Shown: positions 38,072-50,508 of the stretch, in pieces
Numbering within the stretch: the stretch's first letter is position 1
Layout of the letters: each line of letters opens with the position of its first letter
Assembly: GCF_030062155.1 (NCBI RefSeq)
Contig: NZ_CP118269.1
Location: 310,001-374,000, forward strand
Length of the DNA: 64,000 bases
Direction of reading: 5' to 3'
Source of the DNA: Pantoea sp. Lij88
Lineage (GTDB): Bacteria > Pseudomonadota > Gammaproteobacteria > Enterobacterales > Enterobacteriaceae
The notes under the pieces: model-generated
What the model was told of the DNA's origin: nothing
The model's database searches: none
The model's input: the letters and a program-made list of their open reading frames with translations, nothing else
Program-made: the position numbers and the translations under genes

Positions 38072-38248
38072 TGTATTTCCCTCCGGGTTTTCAGACGCTG
38101 CATCTGTTTTTCAATAATGGCCGCAATAGACACCTCCTTTTTACAGCATTATATAAATACTATTGTTGATCTTAATTCCATAAATTATTGATAGTAAATA
38201 TAAATAATTCAGCTGCCTGCCTGGCAGGATAAAATGACAAAGGTGCGC

Positions 38249-38842
38249 TTATAACTTCAGATAAGCCCGAATCCCGTCCAGGAACATCTGGGTCGCCAGC
38301 ATGATCAGTATCAATCCCATCAGCCGCTCCAGCGCATTCACACCCTTATCACCCAGCAGACGCAGGAACAGTCCTGACATCAGCAGAATGCCCACCGTCA
38401 CGCCCCAGGCGATTAACAGTGCGCCGACCAGATGCGACATCTGATGCGGATACTGATGTGACAGCAGCATCAGCGTTGCCAGCAGCGATGGCCCGGCGAC
38501 CAGCGGAATCGCCAGCGGCACCAGGAAAGGCTCTTCGCCCGCCGGTAAGCCAGAACTGCTGCTTTCGGCCGACGGAAAAATCATCTTGATGGCGATCAGA
38601 AACAGGATAATCCCGCCGGAGATCGACACGGTTTCGGTGCGCAGATTTAAAAACGCCAGGATGCGTTCGCCAGTAAACAGGAACAGCAGCATGATGATCA
38701 GCGCGATCAACATTTCGCGGATTAGCACAACCCGCCGCCGTTTCGGCTCCAGATGCTTTAAAACCGACATAAAAATCGGCAGATTGCCCAGCGGATCCAT
38801 AATTAACAACAATAATATTGTCGCCGAAATCATTTCAGTCAT
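38249..38842 (-). CDS. yhgN: MarC-family membrane protein YhgN
   Basis: A 197-residue inner-membrane protein with six hydrophobic segments, of the UPF0056/MarC family. LLIMDPLGNLPIFMSVLK at the N-terminus and PLAIPLVAGPSLLATLMLL are family-typical. E. coli YhgN lies in the same position between gntU and asd. No transport activity is established for the family. Confidence 0.93.
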   Translation of the reverse strand: MTEMISATILLLLIMDPLGNLPIFMSVLKHLEPKRRRVVLIREMLIALIIMLLFLFTGERILAFLNLRTETVSISGGIILFLIAIKMIFPSAESSSSGLPAGEEPFLVPLAIPLVAGPSLLATLMLLSHQYPHQMSHLVGALLIAWGVTVGILLMSGLFLRLLGDKGVNALERLMGLILIMLATQMFLDGIRAYLKL

Positions 38843-39059
38843 CGGTTTTACGCCATGTTGTTCGCGAAAAAGCGGAGTTATTAGTTACGCTGCTGAAAAA
38901 GTTAGCGTAATCGAATTAATTCACTTGCTACCCGGCCTGCATTTTGTAGAGTGAGGGGACACAGGTAAATCTTATTATTACGCAGAGCGGCGTGAAAATA
39001 GCACGCCGCTCTCTCCTCTGAAATGAAAAGCAGGTGTAACTGCCTTAGACGGACACGAC

Positions 39060-40169
39060 ATGAAGAATGTAGGTTTTGTTGGTTGGCGCGGCATGGTCGG
39101 CTCAGTGCTGATGTCCCGCATGAGTGAAGAGCGTGATTTTGATGCAATCAATCCGGTCTTCTTCTCGACGTCGCAGCATGGTCAGGCGGCACCCGCGTTT
39201 GCGGGCAAACAGCAGGGCACACTGCAGGATGCGTTTGATATTGAGGCGCTGCGCGCGCTGGATATCATCATTACCTGCCAGGGCGGCGACTACACCAGTG
39301 ACGTCTATCCAAAACTGCGCGCCAGCGGCTGGCAGGGATACTGGATTGATGCGGCCTCCACGCTGCGCATGAAAGATGATGCCATCATCATCCTCGATCC
39401 GGTCAACCATGCTGTGATTCGCGAAGGCATCGACCGTGGCATCAAAACCTTTGTCGGTGGTAACTGTACCGTCAGCCTGATGCTGATGTCACTGGGCGGC
39501 CTGTTTGCGCAGGATCTGGTGGAGTGGGCCTCGGTTGCCACCTATCAGGCAGCCTCTGGCGGCGGCGCGCGCCACATGCGCGAACTGCTGACCCAGATGG
39601 GCATGCTGCACGATCACGTTGCCCCTGCGCTGCAGAACCCGGCTTCTGCCATCCTCGACATCGAGCGTAGCGTGACCGATTTTACCCGTTCCGGCACCTT
39701 ACCGACCGACAACTTCGGCGTACCGCTGGCGGGCAGCCTGATTCCGTGGATTGATAAGCAGCTGGATAACGGCCAGAGCCGCGAAGAGTGGAAGGGCCAG
39801 GCGGAGACCAACAAGATCCTCGCCACCTCTAAGGTCATCCCGGTAGATGGGCTATGCGTGCGCGTCGGTGCGCTGCGCTGCCACAGCCAGGCCTTTACGC
39901 TGAAGCTGAAACGCGATCTGCCGCTGGCTGAAATCGAGCAGCTGCTGGCCTCTCACAATGAGTGGGTCAAAGTGGTGCCGAATGACCGCGAGCTGACGAT
40001 GCGTGAACTGACCCCTGCCGCCGTTACCGGCACGCTGACCACGCCGGTTGGCCGCCTGCGTAAACTGAATATGGGGCCGGAATATCTTTCCGCCTTCACG
40101 GTAGGCGACCAGCTGTTATGGGGCGCAGCCGAACCGCTGCGTCGTATGCTGCGGTTGTTAACCAACTAA
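39060..40169 (+). CDS. asd: aspartate-semialdehyde dehydrogenase Asd
   Basis: A 369-residue NADP-dependent enzyme that converts aspartyl-4-phosphate to aspartate semialdehyde, the branch point to lysine, diaminopimelate, methionine and threonine. The Rossmann start is [16 protein letters not shown]. The catalytic cysteine is Cys136 in GGNCTVSLM, and [19 protein letters not shown] near residue 270 holds substrate-binding Arg and His. It stands alone between yhgN and glgB, with its own terminator. Confidence 0.97.
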   Translation: MKNVGFVGWRGMVGSVLMSRMSEERDFDAINPVFFSTSQHGQAAPAFAGKQQGTLQDAFDIEALRALDIIITCQGGDYTSDVYPKLRASGWQGYWIDAASTLRMKDDAIIILDPVNHAVIREGIDRGIKTFVGGNCTVSLMLMSLGGLFAQDLVEWASVATYQAASGGGARHMRELLTQMGMLHDHVAPALQNPASAILDIERSVTDFTRSGTLPTDNFGVPLAGSLIPWIDKQLDNGQSREEWKGQAETNKILATSKVIPVDGLCVRVGALRCHSQAFTLKLKRDLPLAEIEQLLASHNEWVKVVPNDRELTMRELTPAAVTGTLTTPVGRLRKLNMGPEYLSAFTVGDQLLWGAAEPLRRMLRLLTN

Positions 40170-40253
40170 CAGCAAACATCGCCACCGGGCGGATTGATGA
40201 GCAATGCCGATCAGATAAGACAAGGGATCGGCTAACCGCCTGGCCGATATGTG

Positions 40254-40291
40254 AAAGCCCGTAATCATTACTGATGGTTGCGGGCTTTTTT
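40254..40291 (+). terminator. asd terminator
   Basis: AAAGCCCG (40254-40261) pairs with CGGGCTTT (40281-40288), with a loop of about 19 bases that can fold further, then a T-run. A second inverted repeat, GCCGATC-N13-GATCGGC (40206-40232), lies between it and the asd stop. Confidence 0.8.
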
Positions 40292-40857
40292 GTTGTGCGT
40301 CCTGGCGTGAACTTCAGATGGCCCATTCCTGCCCATGCCAGAAACATTCCGTTAACCATCGCTTTACAACGCGTTATCAGGTAGCTTTTCTTAACCGCTG
40401 TCTGCACGCATCGCTCCGGAAGTCTGACAGGGTCCTTCGCTGGCGTGACAGTTCCGATCCGCTGAAAAACAGAGCGACATCAGCCGGGGCATGCCGGGCA
40501 GCTTAAATGAAAATAATCATCTATTTACCCGGCTTTTCCATCGCTGCCGTACACGAAACAATCTGCCGTTTCGCTTACTAAGTGATCGGCTTCCCTTTTT
40601 TGCCGATCAATGAAGAATATTTTGCTTAAGTCCATGGCAACTCCCGTGACCAAGCTATGATTTAACCATGATGTGCCACAGGTAACTCTTGTGCTTTCCG
40701 GATTAAATGGTTGTGGTACACGGCAAAAACACTTTTCCCACGGAATGGCCTGACTTCTTTGTCGTTGTACGTATGGCTCAATGAAGAGCAGCGCAGGTGA
40801 ATCGCGACAGGCTATGTTGCGTTCATTTCGGCTGCCAATTATCACAGGAAGAAAGTC
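40292..40857. other. asd-glgB intergenic region
   Basis: About 570 bases without a recognised gene after the asd terminator. It must hold the glg operon promoter, but I find no confident -10/-35 pair. The only gene-like signal is the minus-strand 36-codon frame at 40525-40635. The glgB ribosome-binding site AGGAAG is at 40848-40853. Confidence 0.6.
40525..40635 (-). CDS. possible 36-residue protein of unknown function
   Basis: ATG at 40635 is preceded by GGGAG at good spacing and runs to TAA at 40525. The peptide starts MDLSKIFFIDRQKREADHL and ends YGSDGKAG; it is charged and has no signal or membrane segment. I know no homologue. Codon choice includes ATA, AGG, TTA and GTA, unlike the neighbours, so it may be recently acquired or not coding. 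It points away from glgB. The longer frame open to 40845 lacks support. Confidence 0.3.
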   Translation of the reverse strand: MDLSKIFFIDRQKREADHLVSETADCFVYGSDGKAG

Positions 40858-43041
40858 ATGTCAGAGCTTCCCGATCGCGATGCGATCAATGCCCTTTTTG
40901 CGGGCAATTATGCTGACCCTTTTTCGTTACTAGGGATGCACCGAACTCAGCAAGGCCTTGAAGTCAGGGCATTGCTCCCCGAAGCGCTTGAAGTGTGGGT
41001 CATTGAAACCTCCACCGGGCGCAAACTGGCTCAGCTGGTGTGCGAAGATGCACGCGGCTTCTTCAGTGGCGTGATTCCACGTCGAAAAAACCCGTTCCGC
41101 TATCAGCTGGCGGTGAACTGGCATGGCCAGCAAAACCTTGTAGATGATGCTTATCGCTTCGGCCCGCTGCTGCAGGAGATGGATCTGTGGCTGCTGGCTG
41201 AAGGCACACACCTGCGCCCTTACGAGACGCTGGGCGCGCACGGCGACGTCATTGATGGCGTCTTCGGCACCCGCTTCTGCGTCTGGGCACCTAACGCCCG
41301 TCGCGTTTCAGTGGTGGGCGATTTCAACTTCTGGGATGGCCGTCGTCATCCGATGCGTCTGCGTCAGGAGCTGGGGATCTGGGAGCTGTTTGTGCCAGGC
41401 GCGGTCAACGGCCAGCTCTACAAATATGAAATTATCGACGCCAATGGCGAACTGCGCATCAAAGCGGACCCTTACGCCTTTGAGGCGCAGATGCGTCCTC
41501 AAACCGCGTCAATGATCTGTGGTCTGCCTGAGCCGGTTGAGATGAAAGAGGAGCGCAAGGCCGCCAATGCCTTCGATGCGCCCATCTCCATCTATGAAGT
41601 CCACCTGGGCTCCTGGCGTCGTCACACCGACAACAACTTCTGGCTGAGCTACAAAGAGCTGGCTGAGCAGCTGGTGCCCTACGCCAAAGAGATGGGCTTT
41701 ACCCATATCGAACTCCTGCCGATTAACGAACATCCGTTTGATGGCAGCTGGGGCTATCAGCCGCTGGGCATGTATGCGCCGACCCGCCGTTTTGGTACGC
41801 GTGACGAGTTCCGCGCCTTCATTGACGCCGCCCATGAAGCGGGCCTCAACGTCCTGCTCGACTGGGTGCCGGGCCACTTCCCGAGCGATGATTTCGGTCT
41901 GGCGAAGTATGACGGTACTGAACTCTATGAGCACAGCGACCCGCGTGAAGGCTTCCATCAGGACTGGAACACCCTGATCTACAACTTTGGCCGCCGCGAA
42001 GTGAGCAACTACCTGTCGGGCAACGCGCTCTACTGGACGGAGCGCTTTGGCATCGATGGCCTGCGCGTGGATGCGGTGGCGTCGATGATCTACCGCGACT
42101 ACAGCCGCAGCGAAGGGGAGTGGGTGCCGAATCAGTATGGTGGCCGTGAGAACCTCGAAGCGATTGAGTTCCTGCGTCACACTAACCGCACGCTCGGCAC
42201 CGTGGCGTCCGGTTCGGTGACGATGGCCGAAGAGTCCACCGACTATCCGGGCGTGACGCGTCCGACCGAAGGCGGCGGGCTGGGCTTCTGGTTCAAATGG
42301 AACCTGGGCTGGATGCACGACACCCTCGACTACATGAAGGTCGATCCTATCTACCGCAAGCATCATCACGACCTGATGAGCTTCGGCATGATGTACAACT
42401 ACACCGAAAACTTTGTGCTGCCGCTGTCGCATGACGAAGTGGTACACGGTAAGCGCTCGATTCTCGATCGTATGCCGGGTGACGCCTGGCAGAAGTTCGC
42501 CAACCTGCGTGCCTACTACGGCTGGATGTGGGGCTTCCCCGGCAAGAAACTGCTGTTCATGGGCAACGAATTTGCCCAGGGCCGCGAGTGGAACCATGAC
42601 GTCAGCCTCGACTGGCATCTGCTGGAAGGCGGCGACAACTGGCACCACGGCGTGCAGCGTCTGGTGCGCGATCTCAACCACACCTATCAGCACTTCACGC
42701 CGCTGCATCAGCTCGACTTCGATCCGGCTGGTTTTGAGTGGCTGGTGGTCAACGATGCAGAACACTCCGTGTTCGCCTTTGTGCGTCGTGACCGTGAAGG
42801 CAACGAAGTGATCGTGGTCAGTAACTTTACCCCGGTGCCGCGTCCGGGCTATCGCTTTGGCGTTAACCAGCCGGGCTACTGGCGTGAAGTGCTGAATACT
42901 GACCAGCATGAGTATCACGGCAGCGACGTGCGCAACCATCGGGTGCATACCGATGAGCAGGAGAGCCACGGACGACCTCAGTCGCTGAGTCTCAATCTGC
43001 CGCCGCTGGCAACAGTATGGCTGGTGCGGGAGGCTGAATGA
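40858..43041 (+). CDS. glgB: 1,4-alpha-glucan branching enzyme GlgB
   Basis: A 727-residue GH13 enzyme that introduces alpha-1,6 branches in glycogen. It has an N-terminal CBM48-type region, including [19 protein letters not shown], then the catalytic barrel: DWVPGHF (region I), [10 protein letters not shown] with nucleophile Asp405 (II), MAEEST with the acid Glu (III) and [10 protein letters not shown] (IV). Length and residue numbering match E. coli. It is the first gene of glgBXCAP, overlapping glgX by four bases. Confidence 0.97.
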   Translation: MSELPDRDAINALFAGNYADPFSLLGMHRTQQGLEVRALLPEALEVWVIETSTGRKLAQLVCEDARGFFSGVIPRRKNPFRYQLAVNWHGQQNLVDDAYRFGPLLQEMDLWLLAEGTHLRPYETLGAHGDVIDGVFGTRFCVWAPNARRVSVVGDFNFWDGRRHPMRLRQELGIWELFVPGAVNGQLYKYEIIDANGELRIKADPYAFEAQMRPQTASMICGLPEPVEMKEERKAANAFDAPISIYEVHLGSWRRHTDNNFWLSYKELAEQLVPYAKEMGFTHIELLPINEHPFDGSWGYQPLGMYAPTRRFGTRDEFRAFIDAAHEAGLNVLLDWVPGHFPSDDFGLAKYDGTELYEHSDPREGFHQDWNTLIYNFGRREVSNYLSGNALYWTERFGIDGLRVDAVASMIYRDYSRSEGEWVPNQYGGRENLEAIEFLRHTNRTLGTVASGSVTMAEESTDYPGVTRPTEGGGLGFWFKWNLGWMHDTLDYMKVDPIYRKHHHDLMSFGMMYNYTENFVLPLSHDEVVHGKRSILDRMPGDAWQKFANLRAYYGWMWGFPGKKLLFMGNEFAQGREWNHDVSLDWHLLEGGDNWHHGVQRLVRDLNHTYQHFTPLHQLDFDPAGFEWLVVNDAEHSVFAFVRRDREGNEVIVVSNFTPVPRPGYRFGVNQPGYWREVLNTDQHEYHGSDVRNHRVHTDEQESHGRPQSLSLNLPPLATVWLVREAE

Positions 43042-45020
43042 CAATCACTGCCGGCGATCCCGAACCGCTTGGTGCCAGTTACGATGGCAAAGGCGTTAAC
43101 TTCACCCTGTTTTCTCAGCATGCAGAGCGCGTAGAGCTTTGCCTGTTTGATGAACAGGGTGCAGAACAGCGTCTTGACCTGCCTGGCCGCAGTGGGGATA
43201 TCTGGCATGGTTATGTTCCGGCGTTAAAACCGGGACAGCGCTACGGCTACCGGGTGCATGGCCCCTGGTCGCCGCAGCAGGGACATCGTTTCAATCCGGC
43301 GAAGCTGCTGGTTGACCCGTGCGCCCGCGCGGTTGAAGGCGATGTGCCTGATGATCCGCTGTTTCACGGCGGTGACGCGCAGCCCGACCCGCATGACAAC
43401 GCGGCGATTGCGCCGAAGTCATGTGTGGTCGCGGAGGATTTTGACTGGCAGGGCGATGTCGCACCGCGCATTCCGTGGGGCAGCACGGTGATTTATGAAG
43501 CCCACGTGCGCGGCCTGACGCAGCAGCATCCGGAAATTCCGGAAACGCTGCGCGGGACTTACGCGGCGCTGGGTCATCCTGTTATGGTGAATTACCTGCG
43601 CAATCTGGGGATTACCACCCTTGAGCTGCTGCCGGTGGCCCATTTCGCCAGTGAACCGCGACTCTTACAGCTCGGCCTGAGTAACTACTGGGGCTACAAC
43701 CCCTTTGCGCTCTGGGCGGTGGATCCCCGTTACGCCGCCGGGCAGCCGGGTCTGACACCGCTGCAGGAGTTTCAGCAGGCGGTCAAAAACCTGCACGCTG
43801 CGGGTATCGAAGTGGTGCTGGATGTGGTGTTCAACCACACCGCCGAACTGGATGAGATTGGCCCGACGATCTCCATGCGCGGTATCGACAACGCCAGCTA
43901 CTACTGGCTCGATGAGCAGGGCGATTATCAGAACTGGACCGGCTGCGGTAACACGCTGAATATCCACCATCCGCAGGTGATGACGTGGGCCTTAGAGGCG
44001 CTGCGTTACTGGGTGCGGGTCTGCCACGTCGACGGCTTCCGCTTTGACCTTGCGCCGGTGCTGGGCCGCACGCCCGACTACCAGCGTGATGCCCCCTTTT
44101 TCGAGGCGATACGCGCCTGTCCGCTGCTCTCTCAGGTGAAGCTGATTGCTGAACCCTGGGATATCGGCCCTGACGGCTATCAGGTTGGCCGTTTTCCGCC
44201 ACCGTTTGCCGAATGGAACGATAAGTTTCGCGACACCGCGCGTCGGTACTGGCTGCACGGCGACGTAAGCAACGGCGACTTCGTCCGCCGCTTTGCCGCC
44301 TCCAGCGATCTCTACCAGCATGATGACCGGCCGCCCCACGCCACGGTTAACCTGATCACCGCCCATGACGGCTTTACGCTGTGGGATGTGGTGAGCTTCG
44401 AACATAAACACAACGAGGCGAACGGCGAAGATAACCGGGATGGCCACGGCGATAACTACAGCCACAACCACGGCAAAGAGGGGCTGAACGTCAGCTTTGA
44501 CGTGATTGAACGGCGCCGTCGTAGCGTGCGGGCACTGCTGACCACGCTGCTGCTGTCACAGGGCACGCCGATGCTGCTGGCTGGCGACGAGCGCGGCCAC
44601 ACGCAACGCGGTAATAACAACGCCTATTGTCAGGACAACGCCCTGAGCTGGCTTGACTGGCAGGCGGATGAGAAGGGATTAGTCGGATTCACCGCCGCAC
44701 TGATTGCTCTGCGCCAGCGCATTCCGGCGCTGACCGCAGATCGCTGGTGGCAGGACGGTGACGGCAATGTGCAGTGGCTCAATGCCGGTGGCCAGCCACT
44801 GCAACACGATGAATGGGCACAGGGGATGCACAGATTGCAGATCCTGCTGTCCGGCCGCTGGTTAATAACAATAAACGCCACGGATACGGTGAATGACATC
44901 GTGTTACCAGACGGAGAATGGCGTGCCCTTCCTCCTTTCGCCGGGGACGACAACCCCATCCTGCTAACTGTCTGGCATGGTCCCGCACACGGTGTGTGCG
45001 TGTTCCAAAAGCAATCATAA
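43038..45020 (+). CDS. glgX: glycogen debranching enzyme GlgX
   Basis: A 660-residue GH13 isoamylase-type enzyme that removes short alpha-1,6 branches left by GlgP. It has an N-terminal CBM48-like region ([20 protein letters not shown]), then VVFNHTAE, the nucleophile Asp337 in GFRFDLAP and acid Glu372 in LIAEPWD. Length is close to E. coli GlgX (657). The ATG overlaps the glgB stop. Confidence 0.97.
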   Translation: MTITAGDPEPLGASYDGKGVNFTLFSQHAERVELCLFDEQGAEQRLDLPGRSGDIWHGYVPALKPGQRYGYRVHGPWSPQQGHRFNPAKLLVDPCARAVEGDVPDDPLFHGGDAQPDPHDNAAIAPKSCVVAEDFDWQGDVAPRIPWGSTVIYEAHVRGLTQQHPEIPETLRGTYAALGHPVMVNYLRNLGITTLELLPVAHFASEPRLLQLGLSNYWGYNPFALWAVDPRYAAGQPGLTPLQEFQQAVKNLHAAGIEVVLDVVFNHTAELDEIGPTISMRGIDNASYYWLDEQGDYQNWTGCGNTLNIHHPQVMTWALEALRYWVRVCHVDGFRFDLAPVLGRTPDYQRDAPFFEAIRACPLLSQVKLIAEPWDIGPDGYQVGRFPPPFAEWNDKFRDTARRYWLHGDVSNGDFVRRFAASSDLYQHDDRPPHATVNLITAHDGFTLWDVVSFEHKHNEANGEDNRDGHGDNYSHNHGKEGLNVSFDVIERRRRSVRALLTTLLLSQGTPMLLAGDERGHTQRGNNNAYCQDNALSWLDWQADEKGLVGFTAALIALRQRIPALTADRWWQDGDGNVQWLNAGGQPLQHDEWAQGMHRLQILLSGRWLITINATDTVNDIVLPDGEWRALPPFAGDDNPILLTVWHGPAHGVCVFQKQS

Positions 45021-45030
45021 GGAGTCAGAC

Positions 45031-46323
45031 ATGGTTAAGTTAGATAGAACAGATCACCTGATGCTGGCCCGCCAGCTCCCTACACAGACGGTTGCTCTGA
45101 TCCTTGCTGGCGGACGCGGCACGCGCCTGGTCGATTTAACGGCCAAACGTGCCAAACCGGCGGTGCACTTCGGCGGCAAGTTCCGCATTATCGACTTTGC
45201 CCTCTCCAACTGCGTCAACTCCGGTATCCGTCGGATTGGCGTCATTACGCAGTATCAGTCCCATACCCTGACTCAGCATATCCAGCGTGGCTGGTCGATC
45301 TTCAATGAAGAGATGAATGAGTTTGTCGATTTGCTGCCAGCGCAGCAGCGCTTTTCGACCGAACAGTGGTATCGCGGAACGGCCGATGCCGTGACGCAAA
45401 ACCTTGATGTGATTCGCCGCTATCAGGCGCAGTACATCGTGATCCTTGCCGGGGACCACATTTATAAGATGGATTATTCACGCATGCTGCTGGATCACGT
45501 GGTCAACGAGGCGAAATGTACCATCGCCTGTTTGCCGGTGCCGGTGCATGAAGCCACGGCGTTTGGCGTAATGGCGGTGAATGAAGAGAACATGGTGATC
45601 GACTTCGTGGAAAAACCTGCGAAACCGCCCACTATGCCGGGTGATGATACGCAGGCGCTCGCCAGCATGGGGATCTACGTTTTCAACGCAGACTATCTTT
45701 ATGAACTGCTGGAAGAGGATCTGCAGACGCCAGGCTCCAACCATGATTTCGGCAAAGATATCCTGCCGAAAGTCGTGGCAAGCGGCGAAGGCTATGCGCA
45801 CTCCTTTGCGCTCTCCTGCGTACAGAACGACGACAATGCGCCGCCTTACTGGCGCGACGTCGGGACGCTGGAAGCCTACTGGCGCGCCAATCTCGATCTG
45901 GCATCCGTGATGCCGGAGCTGGATATGTATGACGTCACCTGGCCGATTCGCACCCACATGGAGCCGCTGCCGCCCGCTAAATTTGTTCAGGATCGTTCCG
46001 GCAGTCACGGGATGACCATGAATTCGCTGGTGTCGGGCGGCTGCATCATCTCCGGTTCGGTCGTGGTCAACTCGGTGCTGTTCCCGCGCGTTCGCGTTAA
46101 CTCGTTTTGCAATATTGATTCAACCGTCCTGCTGCCTGATGTGGTTGTCGGCCGATCGTGTCGTCTGCGTCGCTGCGTGATTGATCGCGCCTGCGAACTG
46201 CCGGAAGGCATGGTCATCGGCGAAAACCCCGATGAAGACAGTCGCCGGTTTCACCGTTCGGAAGAAGGGATCGTACTGGTTACCCGCGCCATGCTGGCCA
46301 GACTGGCCAAAGCGGGGCTGTAA
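45031..46323 (+). CDS. glgC: glucose-1-phosphate adenylyltransferase GlgC
   Basis: A 430-residue enzyme making ADP-glucose, the committed step of glycogen synthesis. The nucleotide-binding loop is [27 protein letters not shown] (two adjoining conserved pieces), then [16 protein letters not shown] being typical, and FVEKPAKPP with the sugar-phosphate lysine. The C-terminal beta-helix domain mediates allosteric control by fructose-1,6-bisphosphate and AMP in enterics. ATG 45031 is chosen for its AAGGAG site and family length; the frame is open into glgX. Confidence 0.97.
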   Translation: MVKLDRTDHLMLARQLPTQTVALILAGGRGTRLVDLTAKRAKPAVHFGGKFRIIDFALSNCVNSGIRRIGVITQYQSHTLTQHIQRGWSIFNEEMNEFVDLLPAQQRFSTEQWYRGTADAVTQNLDVIRRYQAQYIVILAGDHIYKMDYSRMLLDHVVNEAKCTIACLPVPVHEATAFGVMAVNEENMVIDFVEKPAKPPTMPGDDTQALASMGIYVFNADYLYELLEEDLQTPGSNHDFGKDILPKVVASGEGYAHSFALSCVQNDDNAPPYWRDVGTLEAYWRANLDLASVMPELDMYDVTWPIRTHMEPLPPAKFVQDRSGSHGMTMNSLVSGGCIISGSVVVNSVLFPRVRVNSFCNIDSTVLLPDVVVGRSCRLRRCVIDRACELPEGMVIGENPDEDSRRFHRSEEGIVLVTRAMLARLAKAGL

Positions 46324-46386
46324 GCGATAAGCGGAACTTACGCAATCGGTACGCGGAGCGTGCCGGATAACTTAATGAGGTCGAGG

Positions 46387-47820
46387 ATGCAGGTTTTACA
46401 TGTCTGTTCAGAACTTTTCCCGCTGCTGAAAACGGGCGGACTGGCTGATGTTGTCGGGGCATTACCTCAGGCGCAAATTGCGGGCGGTACGGATACGCGG
46501 GTGCTGTTGCCCGCTTTTCCCGCATTGCGCAAAGGCATACCTGATCTCCAGGTAGTGACGGAGCGAGAGACATTTGCCGGTCATATACGTCTGCTATTTG
46601 GTGAATTTAACGGTGTGGGCATCTACTTAATTGATGCTCCCGGCCTCTACGATCGTCCCGGTAGTCCCTATCATGACGAGTCGCAGTTTGCGTATGTCGA
46701 CAACTATCTGCGCTTTGCGCTGCTGGGCTGGGTCGGCTGTGAACTGGCGTGCGGCATGGACTCCATGTGGCGTCCCGATATCGTCCATGCGCACGACTGG
46801 CACGCGGGCCTGACCTGCGCCTATCTGGAAGCGCGTGGCCGTCCGGCCAAATCGGTGTTCACCGTGCACAACCTGGCATATCAGGGGCTGTTCATGGCGC
46901 ACCATCTGGAAGAGATCGGTCTGCCGTGGTCGTTCTTTAACATGCATGGGCTGGAGTTCTTCGGTCAGATCTCCTTCCTGAAAGCGGGACTCTTCTACGC
47001 CGACCATATCACGGCGGTCAGTCCGACTTACGCCCATGAAATTACCTCTGCCGAATATGCTTACGGCATGGAAACCCTGCTGGCGCAGCGCATGCTCGAA
47101 GGCCGTCTCAGCGGGATTCTTAATGGGGTCGATCCTTCAATCTGGGACCCGGCGCACGACCTGCTGCTGAGCGCGCGCTACAACCGCGACACGCTCGAAG
47201 CGAAAGCGGAGAACAAACGTCAGCTGCAGGTGGCGATGGGGCTGAAGGTGGATGATAAAGCGCCGGTGTTCTGCGTCATCAGCCGTCTGACCAAACAGAA
47301 AGGTTTAGACCTGGTGCTGGAGGCGCTGCCTGGCCTGCTGGCGCAGGGCGGACAGCTGGTGCTGCTGGGTCAGGGCGATGCCGAACTGCAGCAGGGATTC
47401 CTGGCGGCGGCGGCAGAGCATCCGGGCAGCGTGGGCGTGCAGATTGGCTATCACGAAGCCTTCTCCCACCGCATTGTCGGTGGCGCGGATGTGATCGTGG
47501 TGCCGAGCCGCTTTGAGCCCTGTGGTCTGACTCAACTTTATGGTCTGAAGTATGGTACGTTGCCGTTAGTGCGCCGTACGGGTGGACTGGCCGATACCGT
47601 GAATGACAGCTCGTTAGAAAACCTGGCCGACGGTATCGCCAGTGGATTCAGTTTCGAAGATGCCAATGCCTGGTCGCTGTTACGGGCAATCCGGCGCGCG
47701 TTTGTGTTGTGGTCCCGTCCTTCGCTGTGGCGCTATGTTCAGCGTCAGGCGATGGCGATGGACTTTAGCTGGCAGGTGGCAGCACAAGCCTACCGTGATC
47801 TCTACCAACGTTTGATGTAA
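46387..47820 (+). CDS. glgA: glycogen synthase GlgA
   Basis: A 477-residue GT5 glycosyltransferase that adds glucose from ADP-glucose to glycogen. The ADP-glucose-binding [13 protein letters not shown] is at residues 15-27; HDWHAGL and [17 protein letters not shown] are further GT-B motifs. ATG 46387 yields the same length as E. coli GlgA; an upstream in-frame ATG at 46360 is rejected. Confidence 0.97.
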   Translation: MQVLHVCSELFPLLKTGGLADVVGALPQAQIAGGTDTRVLLPAFPALRKGIPDLQVVTERETFAGHIRLLFGEFNGVGIYLIDAPGLYDRPGSPYHDESQFAYVDNYLRFALLGWVGCELACGMDSMWRPDIVHAHDWHAGLTCAYLEARGRPAKSVFTVHNLAYQGLFMAHHLEEIGLPWSFFNMHGLEFFGQISFLKAGLFYADHITAVSPTYAHEITSAEYAYGMETLLAQRMLEGRLSGILNGVDPSIWDPAHDLLLSARYNRDTLEAKAENKRQLQVAMGLKVDDKAPVFCVISRLTKQKGLDLVLEALPGLLAQGGQLVLLGQGDAELQQGFLAAAAEHPGSVGVQIGYHEAFSHRIVGGADVIVVPSRFEPCGLTQLYGLKYGTLPLVRRTGGLADTVNDSSLENLADGIASGFSFEDANAWSLLRAIRRAFVLWSRPSLWRYVQRQAMAMDFSWQVAAQAYRDLYQRLM

Positions 47821-47839
47821 CGGATTGGGAAAACTGGAT

Positions 47840-50287
47840 ATGAATGCACCTTTCACTTACGCCTCACCAACGTTGACGGTTGATGCCTTAAAGCATTCGA
47901 TTGCCTACAAACTGATGTTTACCATCGGCAAAGATCCCTCTATCGCCAATAAGCACGAGTGGCTCAACGCCTCGCTGCTGGCGGTGCGCGACCGGATGGT
48001 GGAGCGCTGGCTGCGTTCCAGCCGTGCTCAGCTCTCTCAGGATGTCCGCCAGGTCTATTACCTGTCGATGGAGTTCCTGATGGGCCGCACGCTGGGAAAT
48101 GCGCTGCTGGCGATGGGGATTTATGACGATCTCAACCAGGCGCTGGATGAGATGGGACTGGATCTGGCCGAGCTGATGGAAGAGGAGAACGATCCGGGAC
48201 TCGGCAACGGCGGTCTCGGTCGCCTCGCGGCCTGTTTCCTCGATTCACTGGCGACGCTGGGCATGCCGGGCCGGGGTTATGGCATCCGGTATGATTACGG
48301 CATGTTCAAACAGAACATTGTGGAAGGTGAGCAGAAAGAGTCACCGGATTACTGGCTTGAGTATGGTAATCCGTGGGAATTCCAGCGTTTCAATACCCGT
48401 TACAAAGTCCGTTTTGGCGGTCGCGTCCAGCACGAAGGCACCAAAGTGCGCTGGCTGGAGACCGAAGAGATTCTGGCGATGGCCTATGACCAGATTATTC
48501 CGGGCTTCGACACCGATGCCACCAACACCCTGCGACTGTGGGGCGCGCAGGCCAGCAACGAAATCAACCTCGGTAAGTTCAACCAGGGGGATTACTTTGC
48601 GGCGGTGGAAGATAAAAACCACTCCGAAAACGTGTCGCGCGTGCTCTACCCGGATGACTCCACCTATTCAGGCCGTGAGCTGCGTCTGCGTCAGGAATAT
48701 TTCCTGGTTTCCGCGACGGTGCAGGACATCCTGAATCGTCACTGGCGGATGCACCAGACCTGGGACAACCTGGCGGACAAGATCGCTATTCACCTGAATG
48801 ATACCCATCCGGTGCTGGCGATCCCCGAACTGATGCGTCTGCTGATCGACGAACATAAATTCAGCTGGGACAGCGCCTTCGACGTCTGTTGTCAGGTGTT
48901 CTCCTACACCAACCACACGCTGATGACGGAAGCGCTGGAGACCTGGCCGGTCGATATGATCGGTAAGATCCTGCCGCGTCACCTCAGCATTATTTTCGAG
49001 ATTAACGACTTCTTCCTCAAGACGATTCAGGATCACTATCCTGATGACCTGGATCTGCTGTCGCGCATTTCGATCATCGACGAGAACGATGGCCGCAGGA
49101 TTCGCATGGGCTGGCTGGCAGTGGTGGTCAGTCACAAAGTGAATGGCGTGTCTGAGCTGCACTCTGATTTAATGGTGCAGTCGCTGTTTGCCGACTTCTC
49201 CCGCCTGTTCCCTGGCCGTTTCTGCAACAAAACCAACGGCGTGACCCCGCGTCGCTGGCTGGCGCTGGCGAACCCGGCGCTGTCAGAGGTGCTGGATGAG
49301 GAGATTGGTCGCAACTGGCGTACCGATCTCAGTCAGCTGGGCGAACTGAACGCGCAGATCGACTATCCGGCGTTTATCGAAAAAGTGGCGGTCGCCAAAC
49401 ATCAGAACAAACGCCGTCTGGCTGACTGGGTGGCGAAGAATCTGGACGTGGTGCTCGACCCGAACGCGCTGTTCGATGTGCAGATCAAGCGTATTCATGA
49501 GTACAAACGCCAGCTGCTCAACGTGCTGCATGTGATCACCCGATACAACCGTATCAAGGCCGATCCCCAGGCGGACTGGGTGCCGCGCGTGAATATCTTT
49601 GCCGGTAAAGCGGCATCGGCCTATTACGTTGCCAAGCACATCATTCATCTGATCAACGATGTCGCGAATGTGATCAATAACGATCCGCAGGTGAAGAACA
49701 AGCTCAAAGTGGTCTTCATCCCGAACTACAGCGTGAGTCTGGCGCAGATCATTATCCCGGCGGCCGATCTCTCTGAGCAGATCTCGACCGCGGGCACGGA
49801 AGCGTCCGGCACCAGTAACATGAAGTTTGCGCTGAACGGTGCGCTGACGATCGGTACGCTGGATGGCGCCAACGTTGAGATGCTGGATCACGTCGGTGAA
49901 GAGAACATCTTTATCTTCGGTAATACCACGCCGCAGGTCGACGCGCTGCGTAAGGGCGGCTATAACCCGCGTGACTATTACGAAAAAGATGAAGAGCTGC
50001 ATCAGGTGCTGACCCAAATTGCGTCAGGCGTATTCAGTCCGCAGGATCCGGGCCGCTACCGCAACCTGTTCGATTCCCTGGTTAACTTCGGCGATCACTA
50101 CCAGTTACTGGCGGATTATCGCAGCTATGTGGATACCCAGGATAAAGTGGATGCCCTCTACCGTAAACCGGATGAGTGGCAGCGTCGCGCGGCGAAAAAC
50201 ATCGCCGGAATGGGCTACTTCTCGTCGGACCGTACCATTCAGGAGTACGCCGATGAGATCTGGAACATTACACCTATAAGGTTGTAG
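47840..50287 (+). CDS. glgP: glycogen phosphorylase GlgP
   Basis: An 815-residue GT35 phosphorylase that releases glucose-1-phosphate from glycogen ends. The pyridoxal-phosphate lysine is Lys662 in [35 protein letters not shown] and NGVTPRRWL are conserved. [12 protein letters not shown] at ATG 47840 is the family start. Its N-terminal start and length equal E. coli GlgP, separating it from the MalP paralogue at the window end. Confidence 0.97.
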   Translation: MNAPFTYASPTLTVDALKHSIAYKLMFTIGKDPSIANKHEWLNASLLAVRDRMVERWLRSSRAQLSQDVRQVYYLSMEFLMGRTLGNALLAMGIYDDLNQALDEMGLDLAELMEEENDPGLGNGGLGRLAACFLDSLATLGMPGRGYGIRYDYGMFKQNIVEGEQKESPDYWLEYGNPWEFQRFNTRYKVRFGGRVQHEGTKVRWLETEEILAMAYDQIIPGFDTDATNTLRLWGAQASNEINLGKFNQGDYFAAVEDKNHSENVSRVLYPDDSTYSGRELRLRQEYFLVSATVQDILNRHWRMHQTWDNLADKIAIHLNDTHPVLAIPELMRLLIDEHKFSWDSAFDVCCQVFSYTNHTLMTEALETWPVDMIGKILPRHLSIIFEINDFFLKTIQDHYPDDLDLLSRISIIDENDGRRIRMGWLAVVVSHKVNGVSELHSDLMVQSLFADFSRLFPGRFCNKTNGVTPRRWLALANPALSEVLDEEIGRNWRTDLSQLGELNAQIDYPAFIEKVAVAKHQNKRRLADWVAKNLDVVLDPNALFDVQIKRIHEYKRQLLNVLHVITRYNRIKADPQADWVPRVNIFAGKAASAYYVAKHIIHLINDVANVINNDPQVKNKLKVVFIPNYSVSLAQIIIPAADLSEQISTAGTEASGTSNMKFALNGALTIGTLDGANVEMLDHVGEENIFIFGNTTPQVDALRKGGYNPRDYYEKDEELHQVLTQIASGVFSPQDPGRYRNLFDSLVNFGDHYQLLADYRSYVDTQDKVDALYRKPDEWQRRAAKNIAGMGYFSSDRTIQEYADEIWNITPIRL

Positions 50288-50318
50288 GGTCGGGCAGCAC
50301 GCCTTTGTGACTTTCTTT

Positions 50319-50358
50319 GCGGCCGACGGATCGGCCGCACTCTCCGTTCTTTTTGCTC
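50319..50358 (+). terminator. probable glg operon terminator
   Basis: GCGGCCGA (50319-50326) and TCGGCCGC (50331-50338) form a perfect 8-bp stem with a 4-base loop. A T-rich stretch follows after about ten bases (TTCTTTTT), a somewhat displaced tail. Confidence 0.6.
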
Positions 50359-50508
50359 TCTGCCTCTTCCCCGCACCTTCAGAAAATTCAGCCGTTTATC
50401 GTCTCTGCCCCTGTAAGTGCCCGTTGTGCGAGCCCGATCATTACACCCTGGCTGAGAATCGCTACTATGCGGGAAAGCTAAATGACCCTACACAGGCAAC
50501 CGCAGCCC

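Noticed and set aside
40206..40232. GCCGATC-N13-GATCGGC after asd, considered as an insertion-sequence end
   Set aside because: There is no second end, target duplication or transposase nearby; it is left as a plain inverted repeat.
40318..40506. Frame of 62 codons downstream of asd
   Set aside because: No ribosome-binding site, odd Cys/Arg/His composition and no resemblance to a known protein.
41509..43044. 511-codon frame antisense to glgB
   Set aside because: It is fully contained in glgB, a certain gene with all catalytic motifs, and has no family features.
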